NCBI GenBank assembly: GCA_964036275.1
Contig: OZ038436.1
Location: 4,620,936 to 4,684,935, forward strand
From: Litoditis marina
Taxonomy: Eukaryota > Nematoda > Chromadorea > Rhabditida > Rhabditidae
DNA length: 64,000 nt
Direction of reading: 5' to 3'
In this document: positions 16,309 through 26,500 of the stretch, in pieces
Position numbering within the stretch: the first letter of the stretch is position 1
How the letters are laid out: each line of letters begins with the position of its first letter
Position numbers and translations under genes: made by a program
The notes under the pieces: model-generated
Seen by the model: only the letters and a program-made list of their open reading frames with translations
The model's database searches: none
What the model was told of the DNA's origin: nothing

Positions 16309-16959
16309 GGCCTACTAACACACACAACACAACCATTAAACACGTCTGATTCCTGGTACAGTTCAGTAACTGTGAGCGGGAATAGAAAACTCATATCTCC
16401 TATACTTTTCTCTAATGAAGAGGGTGTAAGGTGTGAACGGAGCAACTGTAGAATTTGTCCATTAATTAATTTCAAACCTCACAGTACATGTACTGTGACC
16501 AATAATATATATAAAACCAATAAACCAATAGGAGTTAATTGCAACACTAAGAATGTAATATACATGATAACCTGCAATACATGTCATATACAATACATAG
16601 GTGAAACTACACAAAATTTGAGAAACTGAATGAACCAACATCTACTGTCATTCAAAAAAGCTAACCTTAACACATTCATATCTAAACATTTTGTAGAATG
16701 TAAACATGATCCATCCAAAATAAGTATCGATATACTGGACCACACTACGTCAATAGATACTACAACCAACAAAGTATTACTACGAGAGAAAGAATTACAT
16801 TGGATCAAGGTAATGTTGAGCTGCTTTCCTTTAGGATTGAATGACCAAATTAAAGGTTTTGGTAACATTACTAACTTTGCCAATCCCCTTGCCAAAAAAT
16901 CTCACCCATATTTTGTAATGGCAACACCATTACGTAAGAAAAGCCATGGCAAATATTGA
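16309..16959 (+). pseudogene. N-terminal GIY-YIG endonuclease part of a Naiad-type Penelope-like element, one in-frame TGA
   Basis: The frame is open from 16,309 (no ATG seen) and holds a Cys-rich segment (CERSNCRICPL), then a GIY-YIG core with VIYMITC (from about 16,555) and YIGET (about 16,594). CNTC plus SKHF/CKH fit the Cys-Cys-His-His motif of Penelope-like endonucleases. RN-stop-MNQH follows at 16,627-16,629, where the family has an Arg (LRxRxxxH). After the TGA the same frame continues for 109 codons with LLREKELHWI, which includes the expected catalytic Glu, and the usual PLGLN-type tail, ending at 16,959. The RT begins in another frame. In canonical Penelope-like elements this domain follows the RT; here it precedes it. 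It is probably inactivated by the TGA plus the frame change, although selenocysteine decoding has been reported for some Naiads. Confidence 0.85.
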
Positions 16960-19115
16960 TCAATATCGTTAAAGACTACAATGGTAAGGAAATATATTTA
17001 CTACTAAGAACACTCACAAATATGGAGAAAAATAATCTTACTAGCTTTGCCTTTACCACTAATTTTGAAAATGAAAGCTTCAGCACTAAATACAAAGTTT
17101 TTTGTCTCATAAGCAATCACTTTTGGGATACAAAAAAGATGGTAGATAGAACACCTATATTCACTTTGAAGATCAATTTTACCTCAAAAGCCTTGGAAAA
17201 TTTGCACTTACCTAGTCTTATAAATAGTTCCAAAATGCGCAAGTTGCTCACTGACTTCTCTTCATGTAACAACGCATTTATCAGAACTGTTTATACATAC
17301 AACCCTCCAGTTTCAACCAGGATCTTCAATTATAATGAATTTTTGAGAAATCTTACTTCAGAACAGAAGAAGTACATTCTCTCAGAACAATACCAATGTA
17401 TTTGCTCAACATATCCAAACTTCGTCGACGTAACACATAAGCATATATGTACGGGTGATCTTAGAACCATAACTAACCCACGTATACGTAAACTGTTATC
17501 TATGGGAACCAAATTCCGTACACACAATAAAATCTCCAATAATGAACTTCGACATATTGTTGAGACAGCGAAAGGGACAATAATAAACGGGTTAAAAACT
17601 AAATTCAGACTGAACGATATACAACAAACACTATTTGAATCACTATTTGATAACGAAGTCCTCAGAAAAGTTGATAAACGTCTGCTCATTTCTAATTCTA
17701 ACACTGAACTCTTCTACATAACCAATGAAGATCAACTTTCGATAGATAAACTCAAACGTGAGTTCATCATAACGTGTGTTGACAAAGCTTCCAGCAACTA
17801 TTCCATCATTTGTCCTAAATTTTATATTCAACAAATGGATTTAGAAATGAACAGAAGTTCAGCCTCTTCATCTACATATGTCATAACAGACATTTCAACT
17901 CTAGATGTAACAAAAAGACACACATCAATTCTCAAATCTCTGAGTATCAAAATAGATGACACTAGCTCCTTACCACAGATATATGGCATACCAAAAATGC
18001 ACAAAAACCCCACTAAGTTCAGATATATTAGTGGTGCTAAACACAGTAGTTTAAAACCATTATGTCTTACATTACAAATTATATTAAAACATATTAAAAC
18101 ACACTTCAAAAATATGTGCAATGTCATATACGAGAGAACTGGGGTCAAACATTTCTGGGCTATTGATAACAGCATAACTGTCGTAGACGATATGGCAAGA
18201 TTGAATCCAGATAGGGATACTAGAATATACTCAGCAGATTTCACAAGTTTATTCACTAACCTACCCCACAACGTGATCAAATCGAATATGATGGGATTAC
18301 TACAATTAGTTATGAGAAATTATAATTATATAAACATCAAGGGTAACTCGTGCAGTTATTCTGCAAATAACAACAGTAAAGGATTACATTTTACAATCAA
18401 CGAAGTATTCTATATGATTTGTTCATTACTAGATAATAGCTACATTACATATAACGGTGATATATACCAGCAGAAATTAGGTATTCCACAAGGAGCTAAT
18501 TGTTCACCACGAATAGCAGATTTGACACTTTCCTTTATGGAATATAAATTTATGAAGAATATGGTCTCCAATCATGGAAGGCATGTAGCCATTAAATTCA
18601 ATAATAGTTACAGATATATAGATGATGTGTTACACGTGTCAAAATACTGTGAAGAGTTCAAAAATAACATTCACAATATTTACGATCCCGCACTTAATCT
18701 TGAACCGACAGCAGATGTCAAACTAAACTGTGACTTCTTAGATTTATATCTAGAAGTAAAACCAAATACACTCCATACTTCTTTATTCAATAAAACTGAT
18801 CTATACAACTTTACAGTGTTACGTTATCCACATTTTGATTCCAATATAGATACTAAAGCTGGTCTTAATACAATAACTGGAGAACTGACCCGATTTGCTA
18901 GAGTTTACTGTGAATATAATGATTTTGAGGATCGTGTTTTACAATTGGTCAGTTTTTACCTTTGTAACAAATGGCCTATAACAATGACTACAAACCGAAT
19001 TTTCCGTGTCCTAAATAACTCTTCGTACATCAGACATAAATTTGGATTGAATAAAACTTTACCATTCTCGCTATTTCAAAGAATTAATAAACTGCAAAAG
19101 AATAGGATACTGTAG
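16938..19115 (+). CDS. Reverse transcriptase of a Naiad-type Penelope-like retroelement
   Basis: An uninterrupted frame of about 720 codons. Numbering from the TTG codon at 16,956, it shows a CxC motif (C148-I-C150) followed by HICTGDLRTITNPRIRKLL, which is the linker typical of permuted Naiad elements. It then has DKASSNYSIIC (276), PKMHKNPTKFR (347), motif A SADFTSLFTNLP (Asp428), motif B GIPQGANCSP (509), motif C RYIDDV (553-558) and CDFLDLYLEV near the thumb. There is no ATG at the frame start, so in an active element this was presumably the C-terminal part of one polyprotein with the upstream GIY-YIG domain, joined through a lost or shifted frame near 16,938-16,957. The product would make cDNA at a nicked target. 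The intact length suggests recent activity. The family assignment rests on motif order recalled from the literature. Confidence 0.9.
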   Translation, partial: EKPWQILINIVKDYNGKEIYLLLRTLTNMEKNNLTSFAFTTNFENESFSTKYKVFCLISNHFWDTKKMVDRTPIFTLKINFTSKALENLHLPSLINSSKMRKLLTDFSSCNNAFIRTVYTYNPPVSTRIFNYNEFLRNLTSEQKKYILSEQYQCICSTYPNFVDVTHKHICTGDLRTITNPRIRKLLSMGTKFRTHNKISNNELRHIVETAKGTIINGLKTKFRLNDIQQTLFESLFDNEVLRKVDKRLLISNSNTELFYITNEDQLSIDKLKREFIITCVDKASSNYSIICPKFYIQQMDLEMNRSSASSSTYVITDISTLDVTKRHTSILKSLSIKIDDTSSLPQIYGIPKMHKNPTKFRYISGAKHSSLKPLCLTLQIILKHIKTHFKNMCNVIYERTGVKHFWAIDNSITVVDDMARLNPDRDTRIYSADFTSLFTNLPHNVIKSNMMGLLQLVMRNYNYINIKGNSCSYSANNNSKGLHFTINEVFYMICSLLDNSYITYNGDIYQQKLGIPQGANCSPRIADLTLSFMEYKFMKNMVSNHGRHVAIKFNNSYRYIDDVLHVSKYCEEFKNNIHNIYDPALNLEPTADVKLNCDFLDLYLEVKPNTLHTSLFNKTDLYNFTVLRYPHFDSNIDTKAGLNTITGELTRFARVYCEYNDFEDRVLQLVSFYLCNKWPITMTTNRIFRVLNNSSYIRHKFGLNKTLPFSLFQRINKLQKNRIL

Positions 19116-19256
19116 CATAGCCTTGTAGATAAAACCACAGTTCAAGGAACAACAGTTTTTGCTGTAACGGCGTATCATTATTTATCAACAATTTTGCTCA
19201 AGGACTTATTATTTGGCTTGTATTTTTCTAAAAAAATACAATTTGTAGGATTTAGT

Positions 19257-19337
19257 GGTGGATCATCTACTGATGAGGGCAGTCCACCGGCGTCTGGATT
19301 AATGCCCGAAACGCCATAGGTAACCGTGTTTGCTAGA
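19257..19337 (+). ncRNA. Hammerhead-ribozyme-like motif in the element's 3' region
   Basis: CTGATGA (19,270-19,276) is followed by GGGC, which pairs with GCCC (19,304-19,307). GAAA (19,308-19,311) follows directly, giving the two conserved core strands with a correct stem II. Inside stem II, GTCCA/TGGAT can pair around a loop. After the core, ACGC (19,311-19,314) can pair with GTGT (19,326-19,329) as stem III. Stem I is weak: TCTA before the core matches TAGA only if three bases bulge. Activity is therefore uncertain. Confidence 0.45.
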
Positions 19338-19360
19338 GCGAACTAAATTTATATTAGCGA

Positions 19361-19366
19361 AATAAA
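19361..19366 (+). promoter_or_regulatory. Candidate polyadenylation signal of the retroelement
   Basis: AATAAA lies 246 bases after the RT stop and about 37 bases before satellite sequence resumes. It fits a transcript end for the element. Confidence 0.45.
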
Positions 19367-19402
19367 ATTTGATTTATCATATAATTTTCTTAGTAAATAT
19401 AA

Positions 19403-20304
19403 TAGAGAAATCTAAAGTCAGACAGTTTCGCATATCTACCCATACGAGATACGGCGCAACGAGAGCTAGAGAGAAGAGATCATAGAGAAATCTAAAGTCA
19501 GACAGTTTCGCATATCTACCCATACGAGATACGGCGCAACGAGAGCTAGAGAGAAGAGATCATAGAGAAATCTAAAGTCAGACAGTTTCGCATATCTACC
19601 CATACGAGATACGGCGCAACGAGAGCTAGAGATAAGAGAGCATAGAGAAATCTGAAGTCAGACAGTTTCGCATATCTACCCATACGAGATACGGCGCAAC
19701 GAGAGCTAGAGATAAGAGAGCATAGAGAAATCTGAAGTCAGACAGTTTCGCATATCTACCCATACGAGATACGGCGCAACGAGAGCTGAGATAAGAGAGC
19801 ATAGAGAAATCTGAAGTCAGACAGTTTCGCATATCTACCCATACGAGATACGGCGCAACGAGAGCTAGAGATAAGAGAGCATAGAGAAATCTAAAGTCAG
19901 ACAGTTTCGCATATCTACCCATACGAGATACGGCGCAACGAGAGCTAGAGATAAGAGAGCATAGAGAAATCTGAAGTCAGACAGTTTCGCATATCTACCC
20001 ATACGAGATACGGCGCAACGAGAGCTAGAGATAAGAGAGCATAGAGACATCTAAAGTCCAGTTTCGCATATCTACCCATACGAGATACGGCGCAACGAGA
20101 GCTAGAGAGAAGAGATCATAGAGAAATCTAAAGTCAGACAGTTTCGCATATCTACCCATACGAGATACGGCGCAACGAGAGCTAGAGAGAAGAGATCATA
20201 GAGACATCTAAAGTCAGACAGTTTCGCATATCTACCCATACGAGATACGGCGCAACGAGAGCTAGAGAGAAGAGATCATAGAGAAATCTAAAGTCAGACA
20301 GTTT
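19403..20304 (+). repeat. 80-bp satellite array 2 (about 11 monomers, forward)
   Basis: Same monomer and orientation as the array ending at 13,040. It resumes after the transposon island and contains both monomer types plus a few small deletions. It ends at the inversion point. Confidence 0.97.
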
Positions 20305-20413
20305 TCTCTATGCTCTCTTATCTCTAGCTCTCGTTTCGCCGTATCTCGTATGGGTAGATATGCGAAACTGTCTGACTTTAGATTTCTCTATGATCTCTTC
20401 TCTCTAGCTCTCA
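20305..20413 (-). repeat. 80-bp satellite, first reversed monomers at a head-to-head junction
   Basis: At about 20,304 the forward monomer stops inside CAGACAGTTT, and the sequence continues as the reverse complement (TCTCTATGCTCTCTTATC). About 1.4 reversed monomers follow before a non-satellite insertion. Confidence 0.95.
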
Positions 20414-20589
20414 AATCAAATCAAATATTTATTACACAGTGTGTAATAACGGAACGAAAGTTTGAAACGCGAAAGGTTGCCAAAAAAGAGAATGGTGAAA
20501 AGAACATAGGTGAAAAAAGATGTAATAATATTGTATACATTCTATACTAAAGCGACTGTTCAGACAAATGCTATGACTTAACTACCGTA
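20414..20589. other. 176-bp non-satellite insertion next to the satellite inversion
   Basis: AT-rich sequence starting with AAATC repeats and a small palindrome (ATTACACAGTGTGTAAT). It has no similarity to the satellite or to the other repeats seen here, and no coding capacity. Confidence 0.7.
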
Positions 20590-23500
20590 TTCTCTCGTTG
20601 CGCCGTATCTCGTATGGGTAGATATGCGAAACTGTCTGACTTCAGATTTCTCTATGATCTCTTCTCTCTAGCTCTCGTTGCGCCGTATCTCGTATGGGTA
20701 GATATGCGAAACTGTCTGACTTCAGATTTCTCTATGCTCTCTTCTCTCTAGTCCTCGTTGCGCCGTATCTCGTATGGGTAGATATGCGAAACTGTCTGAC
20801 TTCAGATTTCTCTATGATCTCTTCTCTCTAGCTCTCGTTGCGCCGTATCTCGTATGGGTAGATATGCGAAACTGTCTGACTTCAAATTTCTCTATGCTCT
20901 CTTATCTCTAGCTCTCGTTGCGCCGTATCTCGTATGGGTAGATATGCGAAACTGTCTGACTTTAGATTTCTCTATGATCTCTTCTCTCTAGCTCTCGTTG
21001 CGCCGTATCTCGTATGGGTAGATATGCGAAACTGTCTGACTAGAGAAGAGATTTCTCTATGCTCTCTTCTCTCTAGCTCTCGTTGCGCCGTATCTCGTAT
21101 GGGTAGATATGCGAAACTGTCTGACTTCAGATTTCTCTATGATCTCTTCTCTCTAGCTCTCGTTGCGCCGTATCTCGTATGGGTAGATATGCGAAACTGT
21201 CTGACTTCAAATTTCTCTATGCTCTCTTATCTCTAGCTCTCGTTGCGCCGTATCTCGTATGGGTAGATATGCGAAACTGTCTGACTTTAGATTTCTCTAT
21301 GATCTCTTCTCTCTAGCTCTCGTTGCGCCGTATCTCGTATGGGTAGATATGCGAAACTGTCTGACTTTAGATTTCTCTATGCTCTCTTATCTCTAGCTCT
21401 CGTTGCGCCGTATCTCGTATGGGTAGATATGCGAAACTGTCTGACTTCAGATTTCTCTATGATCTCTTCTCTCTAGCTCTCGTTGCGCCGTATCTCGTAT
21501 GGGTAGATATGCGAAACTGTCTGACTTTAGATTTCTCTATGATCTCTTCTCTCTAGCTCTCGTTGCGCCGTATCTCGTATGGGTAGATATGCGAAACTGT
21601 CTGACTTCAGATTTCTCTATGATCTCTTCTCTCTAGCTCTCGTTGCGCCGTATCTCGTATGGGTGCGAAACTGTCTGACTTCAGATTTCTCTATGCTCTC
21701 TTATCTCTAGCTCTCGTTGCGCCGTATCTCGTATGGGTAGATATGCGAAACTGTCTGACTTCAGATTTCTCTATGATCTCTTCTCTCTAGCTCTCGTTGC
21801 GCCGTATCTCGTATGGGTAGATATGCGAAACTGTCTGACTAGAGAAGAGATTTCTCTATGCTCTCTTCTCTCTAGCTCTCGTTGCGCCGTATCTCGTATG
21901 GGTAGATATGCGAAACTGTCTGACTTTAGATTTCTCTATGATCTCTTCTCTCTAGCTCTCGTTGCGCCGTATCTCGTATGAGTAGATATGCGAAACTGTC
22001 TGACTTTAGATTTCTCTATGATCTCTTCTCTCTAGCTCTCGTTGCGCCGTATCTCGTATGGGTAGATATGCGAAACTGTCCGACTTTAGATTTCTCTATG
22101 ATCTCTTCTCTCTAGCTCTCGTTGCGCCGTATCTCGTATGGGTAGATATGCGAAACTGTCCGACTTTAGATTTCTCTATGATCTCTTCTCTCTAGCTCTC
22201 GTTGCGCCGTATCTCGTATGGGTGCGAAACTGTCTGACTTCAGATTTCTCTATGCTCTCTTCTCTCTAGCTCTCGTTGCGCCGTATCTCGTATGGGTAGA
22301 TATGCGAAACTGTCTGACTTCAGATTTCTCTATGATCTCTTCTCTCTAGCTCTCGTTGCGCCGTATCTCGTATGGGTGCGAAACTGTCTGACTTCAGATT
22401 TCTCTATGCTCTCTTCTCCCTAGCTCTCGTTGCGCCGTATCTCGTATGGGTAGATATGCGAAACTGTCTGACTTTAGATTTCTCTATGATCTCTTCTCTC
22501 TAGCTCTCGTTGCGCCGTATCTCGTATGGGTAGATATGCGAAACTGTCTGACTTCAGATTTATCTATGCTCTCTTATCTCTAGCTCTCGTTGCGCCGTAT
22601 CTCGTATGGGTAGATATGCGAAACTGTCTGACTTCAGATTTCTCTATGCTCTCTTCTCTCTAGCTCTCGTTGCGCCGTATCTCGTATGGGTAGATATGCG
22701 AAACTGTCTGACTTTAGATTTCTCTATGATCTCTTCTCTCTAGCTCTCGTTGCGCCGTATCTCGTATGAGTAGATATGCGAAACTGTCTGACTTTAGATT
22801 TCTCTGTGATCTCTTCTCTCTAGCTCTCGTTGCGCCGTATCTCGTATGGGTAGATATGCGAAACTGTCCGACTTTAGATTTCTCTATGATCTCTTCTCTC
22901 TAGCTCTCGTTGCGCCGTATCTCGTATGGGTAGATATGCGAAACTGTCCGACTTTAGATTTCTCTATGATCTCTTCTCTCTAGCTCTCGTTGCGCCGTAT
23001 CTCGTATGGGTGCGAAACTGTCTGACTTCAGATTTCTCTATGCTCTCTTCTCTCTAGCTCTCGTTGCGCCGTATCTCGTATGGGTAGATATGCGAAACTG
23101 TCTGACTTTAGATTTCTCTATGATCTCTTCTCTCTAGCTCTCGTTGCGCCGTATCTCGTATGAGTAGATATGCGAAACTGTCTGACTTTAGATTTCTCTA
23201 TGATCTCTTCTCTCTAGCTCTCGTTGCGCCGTATCTCGTATGGGTAGATATGCGAAACTGTCTGACTTTAGATTTCTCTATGATCTCTTCTCTCTAGCTC
23301 TCGTTGCGCCGTATCTCGTATGGGTAGATATGCGAAACTGTCTGACTTTAGATTTCTCTATGATCTCTTCTCTCTAGCTCTCGTTGCGCCGTATCTCGTA
23401 TGGGTAGATATGCGAAACTGTCTGACTTCAGATTTATCTATGCTCTCTTATCTCTAGCTCTCGCTGCGCCGTATCTCGTATGGGTAGATATGCGAAACTG

Positions 23501-26500
23501 TCTGACTTCAGATTTCTCTATGCTCTCTTCTCTCTAGCTCTCGTTGCGCCGTATCTCGTATGGGTAGATATGCGAAACTGTCTGACTTTAGATTTCTCTA
23601 TGATCTCTTCTCTCTAGCTCTCGTTGCGCCGTATCTCGTATGAGTAGATATGCGAAACTGTCTGGCTTTAGATTTCTCTATGATCTCTTCTCTCTAGCTC
23701 TCGTTGCGCCGTATCTCGTATGGGTAGATATGCGAAACTGTCCGACTTTAGATTTCTCTATGATCTCTTCTCTCTAGCTCTCGTTGCGCCGTATCTCGTA
23801 TGAGTAGATATGCGAAACTGTCTGGCTTTAGATTTCTCTATGATCTCTTCTCTCTAGCTCTCGTTGCGCCGTATCTCGTATGGGTAGATATGCGAAACTG
23901 TCCGACTTTAGATTTCTCTATGATCTCTTCTCTCTAGCTCTCGTTGCGCCGTATCTCGTATGGGTAGATATGCGAAACTGTCCGACTTTAGATTTCTCTA
24001 TGATCTCTTCTCTCTAGCTCTCGTTGCGCCGTATCTCGTATGGGTAGATATGCGAAACTGTCTGACTCTAGATTTCTCTATGATCTCTTCTCTCTAGCTC
24101 TCGTTGCGCCGTATCTCGTATGGGTAGATATGCGAAACTGTCTGACTTTAGATTTCTCTATGATCTCTTCTCTCTAGCTCTCGTTGCGCCGTATCTCGTA
24201 TGGGTAGATATGCAAAACTGTCTGACTTCAGATTTCTCTATGCTCTCTTCTCTCTAGTCCTCGTTGCGCCGTATCTCGTATGGGTAGATATGCGAAACTG
24301 TCTGACTTCAGATTTCTCTATGATCTCTTCTCTCTAGCTCTCGTTGCGCCGTATCTCGTATGGGTAGATATCCGAAACTGTCTGACTTTAGATTTCTCTA
24401 TGATCTCTTCTCTCTAGCTCTCGTTGCGCCGTATCTCGTATGGGTAGATATGCGAAACTGTCTGACTTTAGATTTCTCTATGATCTCTTCTCTCTAGCTC
24501 TTGTTGCGCCGTATCTCGTATGGGTAGATATGCGAAACTGTCTGACTTTAGATTTCTCTATGATCTCTTCTCTCTAGCTCTCGTTGCGCCGTATCTCGTA
24601 TGGGTAGATATGCGAAACTGTCCGACTTTAGATTTCTCTATGATCTCTTCTCTCTAGCTCTCGTTGCGCCGTATCTCGTATGGGTAGATATGCGAAACTG
24701 TCTGACTCTAGATTTCTCTATGATCTCTTCTCTCTAGCTCTCGTTGCGCCGTATCTCGTATGGGTAGATATGCGAAACTGTCTGACTTCAGATTTCTCTA
24801 TGATCTCTTCTCTCTAGCTCTCGTTGCGCCGTATCTCGTATGGGTAGATATCCGAAACTGTCTGACTTTAGATTTCTCTATGATCTCTTCTCTCTAGCTC
24901 TCGTTGCGCCGTATCTCGTATGGGTAGATATGCGAAACTGTCTGACTTCAGATTTCTCTATGCTCTCTTCTCTCTAGTCCTCGTTGCGCCGTATCTCGTA
25001 TGGGTAGATATGCGAAACTGTCTGACTTCAGATTTCTCTATGATCTCTTCTCTCTAGCTCTCGTTGCGCCGTATCTCGTATGGGTAGATATCCGAAACTG
25101 TCTGACTTTAGATTTCTCTATGATCTCTTCTCTCTAGCTCTCGTTGCGCCGTATCTCGTATGGGTAGATATGCGAAACTGTCTGACTTTAGATTTCTCTA
25201 TGATCTCTTCTCTCTAGCTCTTGTTGCGCCGTATCTCGTATGGGTAGATATGCGAAACTGTCTGACTTTAGATTTCTCTATGATCTCTTCTCTCTAGCTC
25301 TCGTTGCGCCGTATCTCGTATGGGTAGATATGCGAAACTGTCTGACTTTAGATTTCTCTATGATCTCTTCTCTCTAGCTCTCGTTGCGCCGTATCTCGTA
25401 TGGGTAGATATGCGAAACTGTCTGACTTTAGATTTCTCTATGATCTCTTCTCTCTAGCTCTCGTTGCGCCGTATCTCGTATGGGTAGATATGCGAAACTG
25501 TCTGACTTCAGATTTCTCTATGATCTCTTCTCTCTAGCTCTCGTTGCGCCGTATCTCGTATGGGTAGATATCCGAAACTGTCTGACTTTAGATTTCTCTA
25601 TGATCTCTTCTCTCTAGCTCTCGTTGCGCCGTATCTCGTATGGGTAGATATGCGAAACTGTCTAACTTTAGATTTCTCTATGATCTCTTCTCTCTAGCTC
25701 TCGTTGCGCCGTATCTCGTATGGGTAGATATGCGAAACTGTCTGACTTTAGATTTCTCTATGATCTCTTCTCTCTAGCTCTCGTTGCGCCGTATCTCGTA
25801 TGGGTAGATATGCGAAACTGTCTGACTTTAGATTTCTCTATGATCTCTTCTCTCTAGCTCTCGTTGCGCCGTATCTCGTATGGGTAGATATCCGAAACTG
25901 TCTGACTTTAGATTTCTCTATGATCTCTTCTCTCTAGCTCTCGTTGCGCCGTATCTCGTATGGGTAGATATGCGAAACTGTCTGACTTCAGTTTTATCTA
26001 TGATCTCTTCTCTCTAGCTCTCGTTGCGCCGTATCTCGTATGGGTAGATATGCGAAACTGTCTGACTTCAGTTTTATCTATGATCTCTTCTCTCTAGCTC
26101 TCGTTGCGCCGTATCTCGTATGGGTAGATATGCGAAACTGTCTGACTTCAGATTTCTCTATGATCTCTTCTCTCTAGCTCTCGTTGCGCCGTATCTCGTA
26201 TGGGTAGATATGCGAAACTGTCTGACTTTAGATTTCTCTATGATCTCTTCTCTCTAGCTCTCGTTGCGCCGTATCTCGTATGAGTAGATATGCGAAACTG
26301 TCTGACTTTAGATTTCTCTATGATCTCTTCTCTCTAGCTCTCGTTGCGCCGTATCTCGTATGGGTAGATATGCGAAACTGTCTGACTTTAGATTTCTCTA
26401 TGATCTCTTCTCTCTAGCTCTCGTTGCGCCGTATCTCGTATGGGTAGATATGCGAAACTGTCTGACTTCAGATTTCTCTATGCTCTCTTCTCTCTAGCTC

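Noticed and set aside
19257..19315. Complete type III hammerhead using GGCGTC as the cleavage strand
   Set aside because: GGCGT pairs with ACGCC, but it lies inside the stem II loop rather than before stem I, so the canonical fold is not possible.
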